This document shows positions 15,383-22,089 of a stretch of 22,161 bases of DNA, one piece after another. The notes below the pieces were generated by a model that saw nothing but the letters and a program-made list of their open reading frames with translations, was not told the DNA's origin and ran no database searches. The stretch is taken from positions 1-22,161 of the forward strand of contig CAZMTU010000028.1 in the NCBI GenBank assembly GCA_964569225.1. Reading direction: 5' to 3'. Source of the stretch: CAKSQF01 sp964569225. GTDB taxonomy: Bacteria > Bacillota > Clostridia > Oscillospirales > CAG-272. Numbering within the stretch: position 1 is the first letter of the stretch; the number at the start of each line of letters is the position of its first letter. Position numbers and translations under genes: made by a program.

Positions 15383-16185
15383 CAGTCTGTTCCTTCCTTT
15401 ACAGTAAAATTCAATCGATCAGCATGTGCATCCTCATCCAAAATTTTAGACCGTCCGCCGTAAACAATCGTGCCGGTTACTTCGCCCGAAGCCGCACGGA
15501 TAATGTTTCGGGGATCATCCATACCGAACACATAGATAGGCAGATCATTAGCAAGGCAGAATGCCGTTGCGGTAGTATCAATCGCCGTCAAATTCTGTGC
15601 TAAGATATCCTTGAAGCTGAGATATTCATATTTAAACAGCGGTTCGCTGCTGCCGGTATCCTTAGGATCGCGATTGTAGATATGGCTTATTGCCTTAGCA
15701 AAGAGCACACGGTCTGCTTCAATTTCAACAGCCCGCAGCACAGCGGCCGTATCGGTTGAGAAACAGGGATTTCCGCAGCCGCCTGCAAACACTACAACCG
15801 TTCCTGCTTCCAGATAAGCGATCGCTTTATCCTTAGTATAGCGCTCCACAAACTCCGGTTCCATAGCAATAGCTGAAAGCACCGCCGCCGGCGTACCTGC
15901 CTGCCGCAAAAAATCTGCCAGACAGAGCGCGTTAATACAGGTAGCGATCATGCCCATGTGATCCGCATGAATGCGGTCCATTTTCTTTTCCGCTTCCCGT
16001 CCCCGCCAAATATTGCCTGCGCCGCAGACCACTGCAACCTGCACACCCATCTGAACACATTCGCCAATAATGGCACAAATTTCCTTGACCTTTTCAAAAT
16101 TAAAGGTGGAATCTGAATCCTTGCACAGTGCCTCTCCAGACAGTTTCAAGAGAATCCGTCCCGGTTGTTTGCTCATCGCTATCAT
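15382..16185 (-). CDS. pyrH: UMP kinase
   Basis: PyrH phosphorylates UMP to UDP, feeding all pyrimidine nucleotides; it is a hexameric amino-acid-kinase-fold enzyme unrelated to eukaryotic UMP kinases. From the ATG at 16185 the product has 267 residues. It shows ILLKLSGEAL (about 11-20), CGAGNIWRG (about 54-62), ADHMGMIATCINAL (about 74-87) and AGGCGNPCFSTDTAAVLRA in the UMP-binding region. The ATG at 16176 is nearly as good; neither has a strong ribosome site (GAAAG and GAG respectively). A TTG at 16224 lies within the first transcribed bases and is unlikely. The gene heads the pyrH-frr transcript from the promoter at 16216-16244 and is separated from tsf by about 2.5 kb, unlike the compact order common in Firmicutes. 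Confidence 0.97.
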   Translation of the reverse strand: MIAMSKQPGRILLKLSGEALCKDSDSTFNFEKVKEICAIIGECVQMGVQVAVVCGAGNIWRGREAEKKMDRIHADHMGMIATCINALCLADFLRQAGTPAAVLSAIAMEPEFVERYTKDKAIAYLEAGTVVVFAGGCGNPCFSTDTAAVLRAVEIEADRVLFAKAISHIYNRDPKDTGSSEPLFKYEYLSFKDILAQNLTAIDTTATAFCLANDLPIYVFGMDDPRNIIRAASGEVTGTIVYGGRSKILDEDAHADRLNFTVKEGTD

Positions 16186-16215
16186 CTCATCTTTCTTTTT
16201 CAATCTAACAGTTCT

Positions 16216-16244
16216 ATTGTACAATAAATTCCTGTTTTTGTAAA
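16216..16244 (-). promoter_or_regulatory. sigma-A-type promoter of pyrH-frr
   Basis: TTTACA (16239-16244) and TACAAT (16216-16221) are 17 bp apart on the minus strand. Transcription would start about 25 nt before the pyrH start codon. This gives pyrH independence from rpsB-tsf, consistent with the strong terminator after tsf. Confidence 0.75.
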
Positions 16245-16302
16245 GGTATCCTACCGAAATTTTTAAAAAAATTTAACCGAATTTACAGAAAAAAGACGCT
16301 GA

Positions 16303-16365
16303 TTACTCAACCTTCCGCCCAAAAGGCAATGCGGAATAGATTTGTCGAACAATATAGTCATTCAC
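16303..16365 (-). other. short open stretch, possible gene fragment
   Basis: A GTG at 16365 opens 20 codons reading VNDYIVRQIYSALPFGRKVE, ending at TAA 16303. The composition looks protein-like, but there is no good ribosome site and no family I can name. The frame stays open only seven codons upstream of the GTG. It may be part of the decayed material that fills the 16.25-17.07 kb interval, or chance. The rest of 16245-16453 holds nothing I recognise. Confidence 0.2.
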
Positions 16366-16453
16366 CTGTTTTAGAGCGCATATCCCTTATTTTATTCTTT
16401 CCATTACCCATTGTGAATCAATTATACGCTGTCCTTTTGACGCTTGTTACTCT

Positions 16454-17066
16454 CTAAATTTCGCCCAAAGTAATCGCCGGAAAATAAAACACAATTGATA
16501 AGATCAATATATCTATCCATACCGCTCCTAAGCCAAATGCGTTAAAGCTGCCATAGATTAGCGACAGTACACCGCCTGATATGTATTCAGAATAATCAAA
16601 AATGGATAAAAGCGCTTATTGAAGCGCAAAACCGACATCGCAGAAATCATCACGGATAACAATAAATTCCTTTCTTTATATGTCCAATTGCACGAGTAGA
16701 AAAAAGCCGATATAACAAGAAATGCGGCTTGAATCATAGCGCAAATTGGCTTAGTTCTGCCGTAAGCATAATCTGCAGTAATGCAAAAATTCTCGCTCAA
16801 AATCCAGTTGACAATGCGCCTATAAAATCCAAAAAGCAAACCTCCATCTTGGAAAAATACTTCTTTATCTGTAAAGCATCGCCATGCTTTTTTATTGATT
16901 ATATTTACAGTAAATTTTGAAACCTGTCAATAAAATTCAACCGTTTGATGAATAAACCGGCATTTATGAAACAGGCTTTTCCGACTCCCTCTTTCTCCGC
17001 TATAGCCCCAAAAAGCGCTCCTGCCGCTGCAGCAAAGCGTTTACTGCACCATTTAATTTTTAAAAT
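16454..17066 (-). pseudogene. probable decayed membrane-protein gene, three consecutive frames
   Basis: On the minus strand three open stretches follow one another in different frames. The first, 17066 to 16905, includes KRFAAAAGALFGAIAEKEG. The second, 16926 to 16558, includes DKEVFFQDGGLLFGFYRRIV and WTYKERNLLLSVMISAMSVL. The third, about 16623 to 16454, includes DYSEYISGGVLSLIYGSF and AVWIDILILSIVFYFPAITL. Joined, they give roughly 200 residues with several hydrophobic segments and no ATG start with a ribosome site. This pattern fits a gene broken by frameshifts near 16915 and 16615. I do not recognise the family. A TTGACA (16925-16930), 17 bp from TAAATA (16902-16907), lies inside it and could be a chance promoter match. 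It lies between MATE and pyrH. Confidence 0.4.
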
Positions 17067-17146
17067 TCAAACCGGAATTTATGTACCTTTCCAGTTAATA
17101 GGTCAAACCGCTTTTAAATGACGAGAATCGACAGCATGAAGGTTAA

Positions 17147-18478
17147 TCATAAGCCTTTATGCTGCCAAACACCTGTTTTATAAAAAAAGAGCGAAAGAGC
17201 TGTAGAGATAAGCCAACCTACCGGCCACGCCATCCAAATACCCGCAGATCCCCAAAAGCCGGAAAAGAGATACGCAAGCGCTACTCGAAGAAAGAGATCT
17301 GTAAAGGTAGACACCATAAAATACCCCATACTGCCGGTCCCCCGAAGCAACCCGTCCGCAACCAGCTTCACTGCCATCGGAATATAAAAGGGTGGCACAA
17401 TCCAAAGAAACAGTTGCCCGGTTTTCACTGCCAGCGTGCTGGGATTGTCGATAAACCAAGTCACTAATGTTCCGCCAAAAACCACATAAATCGCCGCAAA
17501 AGGTACCGCCATAACAGCGGCCAGCCTTGCGCCTGAGCCAAAGCCCTTTTTAATACGTTCCTGTTCACCTGCTCCGTAATTTTGAGCAGCGAAATTGGAC
17601 ATGGCGTTGCCTATCGTAGTAAGCGCGGACACGGAAAAATTATTAAACTTGATCGCGGCTGAATAGCCCGCGATTACCCCCACATCATAGGTATTAATCC
17701 GTCCCTGAATAATAATGTTGCCTACCGAAATAAAGGACTGCTGCAAAATGCTGGGCACCGCCACCGATGCTACCCTTTTCAGCATAATCAAGGAGAATAG
17801 AGGCGCCTTTTCGCTTTCCGGCAGCTTTCGCAACCGTTTGAGCAGAAACAATACTGCCAATATACAGCTGCCGCCCTGACAGATAAAGGTTGCCCATGCC
17901 ACTCCAGCCACCTCCATTTGAAGCTTAGTGACAAAGAAAATATCCATAAGAATATTCAAAACCGAGGAGATCGCCAAAAAAAGGAAGGGGGTTTGGGAAT
18001 CGCCCAGCGCTGTGAAAATGCCTGTCGCAATATTATACAGGAACAGGAAAAGCAAGCCGCCTACATAAATATCCAAATAAAGCACTGCATCCGCCATTAT
18101 GGATTTAGGTGTATTAATCAAGCTTAGTAAGGGTCTGCAAAAGGCGAAACCCGCCGCCATAAGAACCAAACAGAGTACCGTACAGCCGATAAAAATAGTT
18201 CCTACCGCAGTTTTCAGTTCCTTATACCGCTTACCGCCAAAAAGCTGCGACACCACCACAGAGCCGCCTACATTACAGCCCACGGCAAACGCTAAAAAAA
18301 TCAGGGTAATCTCATAGGAATCCCCTACCGCTGCCAACGCACTTTCCCCGATCCATTTTCCTGCCACCAAGCTATCTGCCAAATTGTACAACTGCTGAAA
18401 TATCACACTGGCAAACAGGGGCAGCGCAAATCTCCGCAGCACCCGCCCCGGCTCACCCTGAGTAAGATCATTATTCAT
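17147..18478 (-). CDS. MATE-family multidrug/Na+ antiporter-type exporter
   Basis: The 443-residue product is a typical 12-helix MATE protein with two homologous halves. It begins MNNDLTQGEPGRVLRRFALP, then FQQLYNLADSLVAGKWIGESALAAVG, GGSVVVSQLFGGKRYKELK, and in the second half SFISVGNIIIQGRINTYG-like sequence, with NFAAQNYGAGEQERI and GLLRGTGSMGYFMVSTF. Such proteins expel cationic drugs or metabolites using Na+ or H+ gradients; the substrate here is unknown. The ATG at 18478 has GAGGAGG 8 nt upstream, so the longer frame back to 18592 is rejected, since it would run through the tsf terminator. An inverted repeat (18502-18532) lies between terminator and start. No clear promoter was seen, so expression may depend on readthrough or a weak promoter. 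Its position between tsf and pyrH looks like an insertion into a conserved cluster. Confidence 0.93.
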   Translation of the reverse strand: MNNDLTQGEPGRVLRRFALPLFASVIFQQLYNLADSLVAGKWIGESALAAVGDSYEITLIFLAFAVGCNVGGSVVVSQLFGGKRYKELKTAVGTIFIGCTVLCLVLMAAGFAFCRPLLSLINTPKSIMADAVLYLDIYVGGLLFLFLYNIATGIFTALGDSQTPFLFLAISSVLNILMDIFFVTKLQMEVAGVAWATFICQGGSCILAVLFLLKRLRKLPESEKAPLFSLIMLKRVASVAVPSILQQSFISVGNIIIQGRINTYDVGVIAGYSAAIKFNNFSVSALTTIGNAMSNFAAQNYGAGEQERIKKGFGSGARLAAVMAVPFAAIYVVFGGTLVTWFIDNPSTLAVKTGQLFLWIVPPFYIPMAVKLVADGLLRGTGSMGYFMVSTFTDLFLRVALAYLFSGFWGSAGIWMAWPVGWLISTALSLFFYKTGVWQHKGL

Positions 18479-18501
18479 TTCGAATGCCTCCTCTATTATT
18501 C

Positions 18502-18532
18502 CAGATATATGTACAAATGCACAATGTATCTG
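18502..18532. repeat. inverted repeat in the MATE leader region
   Basis: CAGATA (18502-18507) and TATCTG (18527-18532) are perfect inverted arms 19 bp apart, in the short interval between the tsf terminator and the MATE ribosome binding site. It could be an operator for a drug-responsive regulator; this is inference from position only. Confidence 0.35.
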
Positions 18533-18544
18533 TACCGCTGTGAT

Positions 18545-18584
18545 AAAAACGGGTTGTCGCAATACAAATGCGACAACCCGTTTT
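18545..18584 (-). terminator. intrinsic terminator of rpsB-tsf
   Basis: A perfect 16-bp stem (AAAACGGGTTGTCGCA, 18546-18561, with its complement 18569-18584) closes a 7-nt loop. It is followed on the minus strand by a T run (complement of 18545-18549). It lies about 120 nt after the tsf stop and just before the MATE gene. Confidence 0.9.
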
Positions 18585-18649
18585 CTGTTCAACGAAAGCT
18601 GCTTCAGAGCATATAATCCATTATTTTCTCAGAAGCCTTTTGAAAGTAT

Positions 18650-18682
18650 GCTTGAGCAAACTCAAGCGCGGGGCGGCGCCCC
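18650..18682. repeat. two adjacent hairpins after tsf
   Basis: GCTTGAG (18650-18656) and CTCAAGC (18661-18667) form a 7-bp hairpin with loop CAAA. Immediately next, GGGGC (18670-18674) and GCCCC (18678-18682) form a GC-rich hairpin. Neither has a T run. They lie between the tsf stop codon and the main terminator, where they could protect the 3' end of the mRNA. Confidence 0.5.
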
Positions 18683-18704
18683 AAGTATAATTACTCAGTT
18701 AAAA

Positions 18705-19634
18705 TCAGCCGTTCACCATTTTGGCGATTTCTTCAGCAAAGTTTTCTTCCCGCTTCTGAATTCCCTCGCCCTTTTCAAAGAGCTTGAAGGAAACGATTTT
18801 AATAGCGCCGCCGAATTCCTTAGCGCAAGCAGCGGTGTATTGACCAACGGTCAGCTTGTCATCCTTTACATAGGGCTGCTCAACCAAACAAACCCGTTCA
18901 TAGAATTTACCAAGACGCCCGCCTACCATCTTTTCAAGAATAGCGTCCGGTTTATTCGCGTTCTTGGGATCATTCTTTGCCTGCTGAATCAGTACAGCTT
19001 TTTCTTCCTCAATTTCAGACTGGGGAACCTCTTCCTTATTCACATACTTAGGCGGGTTGCCAGCGGCGATCTGAAGCGCGATATTCTTCGCATACTCGGC
19101 AAATCCTGCATGATTCAGTGCCGCATCATCCGCTTCGAACTTCACAACCACGCCGGTAGTTCCCATACCGTGAATATAAGTGGAAACGGTTCCTTCCACA
19201 ATCTCAAAACGGCGGATTTTAATCTTTTCACCGATCATAGCCACTTCTTCTACCAACTTATCGGAAACCGTCGTAGTGCTGCCGTCATAAGGCAGTGCCA
19301 GAAATGCGTCCAAATCTGCGGGCTTATTGGAAATAATAGTAGAAAGCAGCCCCTTCACAAACTGCTGGAAGGATGCGTTTTTGGCCACGAAATCTGTTTC
19401 AGTGTTTACTTCAATCATAGCGGTGGTATTGCCTACAGTCATAATATCCACAATGCCTTCTGCGGCAATGCGGCTTTCTTTTTTAGCGGCGGTAGCCAAA
19501 CCCTTTTCACGGAGAATCTTAATTGCCTTATCTACATCGCCCTCTGCTTCTACCAGTGCTTTTTTGCAGTCCATCATACCCAGACCGGTCTTAGCACGCA
19601 AAGCTGCTACGTCTTTTGCAGTAATCGCTGCCAT
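18705..19634 (-). CDS. tsf: translation elongation factor Ts
   Basis: EF-Ts is the GDP/GTP exchange factor for EF-Tu. The 309-residue product has the N-terminal UBA-like domain (VAALRAKTGLGMMDCKKALV, about 9-28), the first signature LREKGLATAAKKESRIAAEG (41-60), and the EF-Tu-contacting NTETDFVAKN (77-86). The core and coiled-coil regions follow, as in longer Gram-positive EF-Ts forms. The start ATG at 19634 has AGGAGG about 8 nt upstream. It follows rpsB by 40 nt, the near-universal bacterial pairing, and is followed by hairpins and a strong terminator rather than directly by pyrH. Confidence 0.98.
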   Translation of the reverse strand: MAAITAKDVAALRAKTGLGMMDCKKALVEAEGDVDKAIKILREKGLATAAKKESRIAAEGIVDIMTVGNTTAMIEVNTETDFVAKNASFQQFVKGLLSTIISNKPADLDAFLALPYDGSTTTVSDKLVEEVAMIGEKIKIRRFEIVEGTVSTYIHGMGTTGVVVKFEADDAALNHAGFAEYAKNIALQIAAGNPPKYVNKEEVPQSEIEEEKAVLIQQAKNDPKNANKPDAILEKMVGGRLGKFYERVCLVEQPYVKDDKLTVGQYTAACAKEFGGAIKIVSFKLFEKGEGIQKREENFAEEIAKMVNG

Positions 19635-19674
19635 TTTATCTTCCTCCTGATACTATAAAACTTAATTTGAAAAC

Positions 19675-20424
19675 TTATGCTTCCACGGGAGCCGCAGCTG
19701 CTTCTTCGGCAGTCTCTTCATCGGACGCTTCAACAGCATCAGTGCCCTGTCTGCCTTCAATGACAGCGTCAGCAATCACGGAGGAGATCAGCTTGATGGC
19801 ACGGATAGCATCGTCATTTCCGGGGATCACATAGTCTGCATCATCAGGATCGCAGTTGGTATCCACAATAGCGATGACCGGAATCCCCAGCTTCTTAGCT
19901 TCCAAAACAGCGTTCGCTTCCTTGCGGGAATCAACAATGAAGACCGCATCAGGCAGACGCTCCATGGTCTTAATACCGCCGTAATTCTTTTCAAGCGTAG
20001 CCATTTCCTTCATCAGTCCTGCCACTTCCTTCTTAGGAAGCAGATCAAAGGTACCGTCAGCCTGCATTTTCTCCAGAGAAATCAACCGAGCAATAGATTT
20101 TTTGATGGTCTTGAAATTAGTCAGCATGCCGCCGGGCCATCTTTCGTTTACATAATACATTCCGCAGCGCTGAGCTTCGGTTTTAATGGCTTCAGCCGCC
20201 TGCTTTTTAGTACCTACAAAGAGCAGTGTACCGCCTTCCTCGGAAAGCTGACGTACATAGTTATACGCTTCTTCAAATTTCTTAACGGTTTTCTGCAAAT
20301 CAATAATGTAGATACCGTTCCGTTCAGTGAAGATGTATTCCGCCATTTTGGGGTTCCATCTTCTGGTGTGATGTCCGAAATGGACGCCTGCTTCCAGCAG
20401 CTGCTTAATAGTAATAATTGACAT
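19675..20424 (-). CDS. rpsB: 30S ribosomal protein S2
   Basis: S2 binds the 30S body between head and platform and is needed for S1 docking and initiation. The 249-residue product shows the first signature region LLEAGVHFGHHTRRWNPKM (about 9-27), GIYIIDLQKTVKKFEEAY, the stretch PGGMLTNFKTIKKSI and the conserved PDAVFIVDSRKEANAVLEA. Its C-terminal tail is Ala/Glu-rich (ASDEETAEEAAAAPVEA), a common acidic extension. The ATG at 20424 has GGAGG about 9 nt upstream. It is first in the rpsB-tsf transcript, behind a leader of about 125 nt that may allow S2 autoregulation. Confidence 0.98.
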   Translation of the reverse strand: MSIITIKQLLEAGVHFGHHTRRWNPKMAEYIFTERNGIYIIDLQKTVKKFEEAYNYVRQLSEEGGTLLFVGTKKQAAEAIKTEAQRCGMYYVNERWPGGMLTNFKTIKKSIARLISLEKMQADGTFDLLPKKEVAGLMKEMATLEKNYGGIKTMERLPDAVFIVDSRKEANAVLEAKKLGIPVIAIVDTNCDPDDADYVIPGNDDAIRAIKLISSVIADAVIEGRQGTDAVEASDEETAEEAAAAPVEA

Positions 20425-20550
20425 TTTTCATGTCCTCCTTCGGTTTTTCCACCATTCCGGCCGGATTTTCAGCAAATCTGCCACCGAATCGCGCGGAATG
20501 TGTGTAATATTGCGATGTACATCATGAATCACACTTCATATGACGCCGCA
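20425..20550 (-). promoter_or_regulatory. structured 5' leader of rpsB-tsf
   Basis: From the predicted transcription start near 20550 to the rpsB ATG is about 125 nt. It contains several complementary elements: the palindrome GATGTACATC (20514-20523), and CATTCCG (minus strand, at 20494-20500) pairing with CGGAATG (at 20453-20459). Inside this pairing are GATT/AATC and a CAG-ATTTG-CTG mini-hairpin. Ribosomal protein leaders often bind their own product. A Firmicute S2-binding element here is an inference; I cannot assign a named RNA family. Confidence 0.45.
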
Positions 20551-20556
20551 AGGGAG

Positions 20557-20585
20557 ATTATACCACAAATAAGCACCTCCCGCAA
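20557..20585 (-). promoter_or_regulatory. strong extended -10 promoter of rpsB-tsf
   Basis: TTGCGG (20580-20585) and a perfect TATAAT (20557-20562) are 17 bp apart, and TGG precedes the -10 box, giving the extended TGnTATAAT form. The position fits a leader of about 125 nt before rpsB. Confidence 0.8.
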
Positions 20586-20671
20586 GCGGACTTTGGGTTG
20601 TTTACAAATTATTTACAATTAATCGTGATAACCGCATAAGCTTTATTTTTAATCCTACCGTCCGCTCAGAC

Positions 20672-20706
20672 AAAAGAGGGTGCGGCCAACAGCCGCCCCC
20701 TCTTTT
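20672..20706. terminator. bidirectional-type terminator after the lipoprotein gene
   Basis: AAAAGAGGG (20672-20680) and GCGGC (20682-20686) pair with GCCGC (20692-20696) and CCCTCTTTT (20698-20706) around a CAACA loop, with one T-C mismatch. On the minus strand it is followed by TTTTGTCT and should end the lipoprotein transcript about 50 nt after its stop, insulating the rpsB promoter. Confidence 0.8.
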
Positions 20707-20755
20707 CAGATCAAATAAGTATTGAATTTTAAAATTCCTCAATCAAGTTCAAATA

Positions 20756-21520
20756 TTAAAGGTAAATGCACTCAATGCCCATAAGGAATTCTCTGCCGCC
20801 CCAGCAATCCTTCAGAGAAACAGTTACCTCATTGGTGCCTTCCTTCAAAATTTCACGAATATCAACATCAAAATCAATATACTCCTGCTTGTCATTCCAG
20901 TCGCCGGCAGCACAGTTCGCATCATTGGAGTAAACCAATTCGCCGTTGATATAGATATAAATTGTATTATCATACCACATATTCATGCAAATATCGCCCT
21001 GATTGGATTCTTTTACCAACTGAAGCTGTTCAGCAGTCAACTCAAAAGAACCGTACAGCAGGATACCGTGCGTATCGCCTGCCCAGCCGATAGGCGAATT
21101 GCCATCGCCCAGTGCTAATGCGCGGTCTCCCATAGGCGCCTGATATTTTTCCCAAGTTTTCATGGTTTCATAATCAGTCATCCAATCAGGATGATCGGCA
21201 ATATACTTTGCCATTTCGTCGGTATCCTCCGGGAAAGTACCGGTTCCGTCTTGTTCACCTGTAAAGGGGCACTCGAAAAGCATATAATTCCAATAGGAAT
21301 CATCTGCCATCAGGGTCCAGTCCTCTTTAGCGGAATCATCGGGATCGTCAGGATCATCAGGCGCATCCGTAACGACAGGCTTCACAGTAGTTGCCGCCGG
21401 TGCGGTAGTATTGTTGTCAGTGGAAGCAGAATTTCCTTGATCGTCATTACAGGACACCAAACCGGCCGCCATAGAAGCGGTCATCAACGCTGCAAGAATC
21501 ACAGACAAAACTTTTTTCAT
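20756..21520 (-). CDS. secreted lipoprotein, possible sugar-binding beta-sandwich domain
   Basis: The 254-residue product begins with a lipoprotein signal peptide: MKK, a hydrophobic core to about 20, then lipobox LVSC with Cys24. A disordered Ser/Thr/Ala/Pro linker follows, with an acidic DDPDDPDD repeat at about 60-68. The remaining 180 residues are rich in Trp, Tyr and Asp. The C-terminal part (TIYIYINGELVYSND, EYIDFDVDIREILKEGTNEV, then SLKDCWGGREFLMGIE) resembles the jelly-roll galactose-binding-like domains found with glycoside hydrolases, which would suit carbohydrate capture at the cell surface. I do not recognise the family by name. The ATG at 21520 gives the best signal peptide, with AAAGGA about 11 nt upstream; the ATG at 21532 is too close to that site. 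It is monocistronic, with its own promoter and terminator. Confidence 0.8.
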   Translation of the reverse strand: MKKVLSVILAALMTASMAAGLVSCNDDQGNSASTDNNTTAPAATTVKPVVTDAPDDPDDPDDSAKEDWTLMADDSYWNYMLFECPFTGEQDGTGTFPEDTDEMAKYIADHPDWMTDYETMKTWEKYQAPMGDRALALGDGNSPIGWAGDTHGILLYGSFELTAEQLQLVKESNQGDICMNMWYDNTIYIYINGELVYSNDANCAAGDWNDKQEYIDFDVDIREILKEGTNEVTVSLKDCWGGREFLMGIECIYL

Positions 21521-21594
21521 AGAAAACTTCATCCTTTCTTTCGGGAACAAATGTACTAAAAAAATCGCATTTGCTCAAAAATAGTTTCATTTAT

Positions 21595-21622
21595 ATTATA
21601 CAACAAAAACAGAAATTGTCAA
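21595..21622 (-). promoter_or_regulatory. consensus sigma-A promoter of the lipoprotein gene
   Basis: Perfect TTGACA (21617-21622) and perfect TATAAT (21595-21600) are 16 bp apart on the minus strand, giving a leader of about 70 nt. This is the closest match to consensus in the window and suggests high expression. Confidence 0.8.
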
Positions 21623-22089
21623 TAGTTTTCGTCATTTTTATTTTAGCAATCCAAGCGTCGTTATATATTGGACCACATCTGACCGGCTGTTTTTTTCAAA
21701 TTTCAATGGATCAGCCCATTTTTTCTACAATTTATCACTCTTTTTATAGCAAACCACTTTGAAAATCAGTCAATTTCAAACCATTTTACCCATGTTTTTC
21801 GTAAAAAGACCCATTTTTTAGAAAGAAACAATTCAAAAGCTTCAAATTGTCCATTATTATTACAATTTGTGCAAAATAACAAATATTTTTGAAAGCGCAT
21901 TGCTTGTTCATAATATATTCATATGTATAAGGTATGGTATTATAAAGTGCGTAAAAAACAGATCTGCTGAACGCGCTTTCGCAAACATTTTTCATGCAGA
22001 CTATACGACAATTAATGAAGCGAATGCAAAAGGTTTACCGATCAGAGTCTTACCCACTGCAAAGATTTATATAAATTACGGAGGTCCCT
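21623..22089. other. AT-rich intergenic region with inverted repeats and leader of the acetyltransferase gene
   Basis: No gene is supported in this 467-nt stretch. It holds an inverted repeat TTTGAAA (21758-21764) and TTTCAAA (21774-21780), a second dyad at 21843-21869, and a possible plus-strand extended -10 box TGGTATTAT (21935-21943). It also holds a pairing TCTGC (21963-21967) and GCAGA (21996-22000) in the putative leader. An ATG at 21994 opens a 26-codon reading frame ending just before the acetyltransferase ribosome site; it has no ribosome site of its own. Confidence 0.5.
21843..21869. repeat. 8-bp inverted repeat, possible operator
   Basis: CAAATTGT (21843-21850) and ACAATTTG (21862-21869) are perfect inverted arms around an 11-nt spacer, about 65 bp upstream of the candidate -10 box of the plus-strand acetyltransferase gene. 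Function is inferred from position only. Confidence 0.4.

Noticed and set aside
16873..16893. Plus-strand hairpin AAAGCAT-CGCC-ATGCTTT followed by T run
   Set aside because: The stem is short and AT-rich, and no plus-strand gene lies upstream to be terminated; probably chance within the decayed region.
16948..17121. Plus-strand 57-codon frame
   Set aside because: No ribosome site, low-complexity Ala/Pro content, and opposite to the decayed minus-strand gene.
17130..17166. Hairpin over the MATE stop codon as a terminator
   Set aside because: The arms (AGCATGAAGG and CCTTTATGCT) pair with one wobble, but no T run follows on the minus strand.
18540..19658. Plus-strand 372-codon open frame opposite tsf
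   Set aside because: It runs through the tsf terminator and the whole of tsf in antisense; the Phe/Ser/Asn-rich translation is a shadow of tsf codon use.
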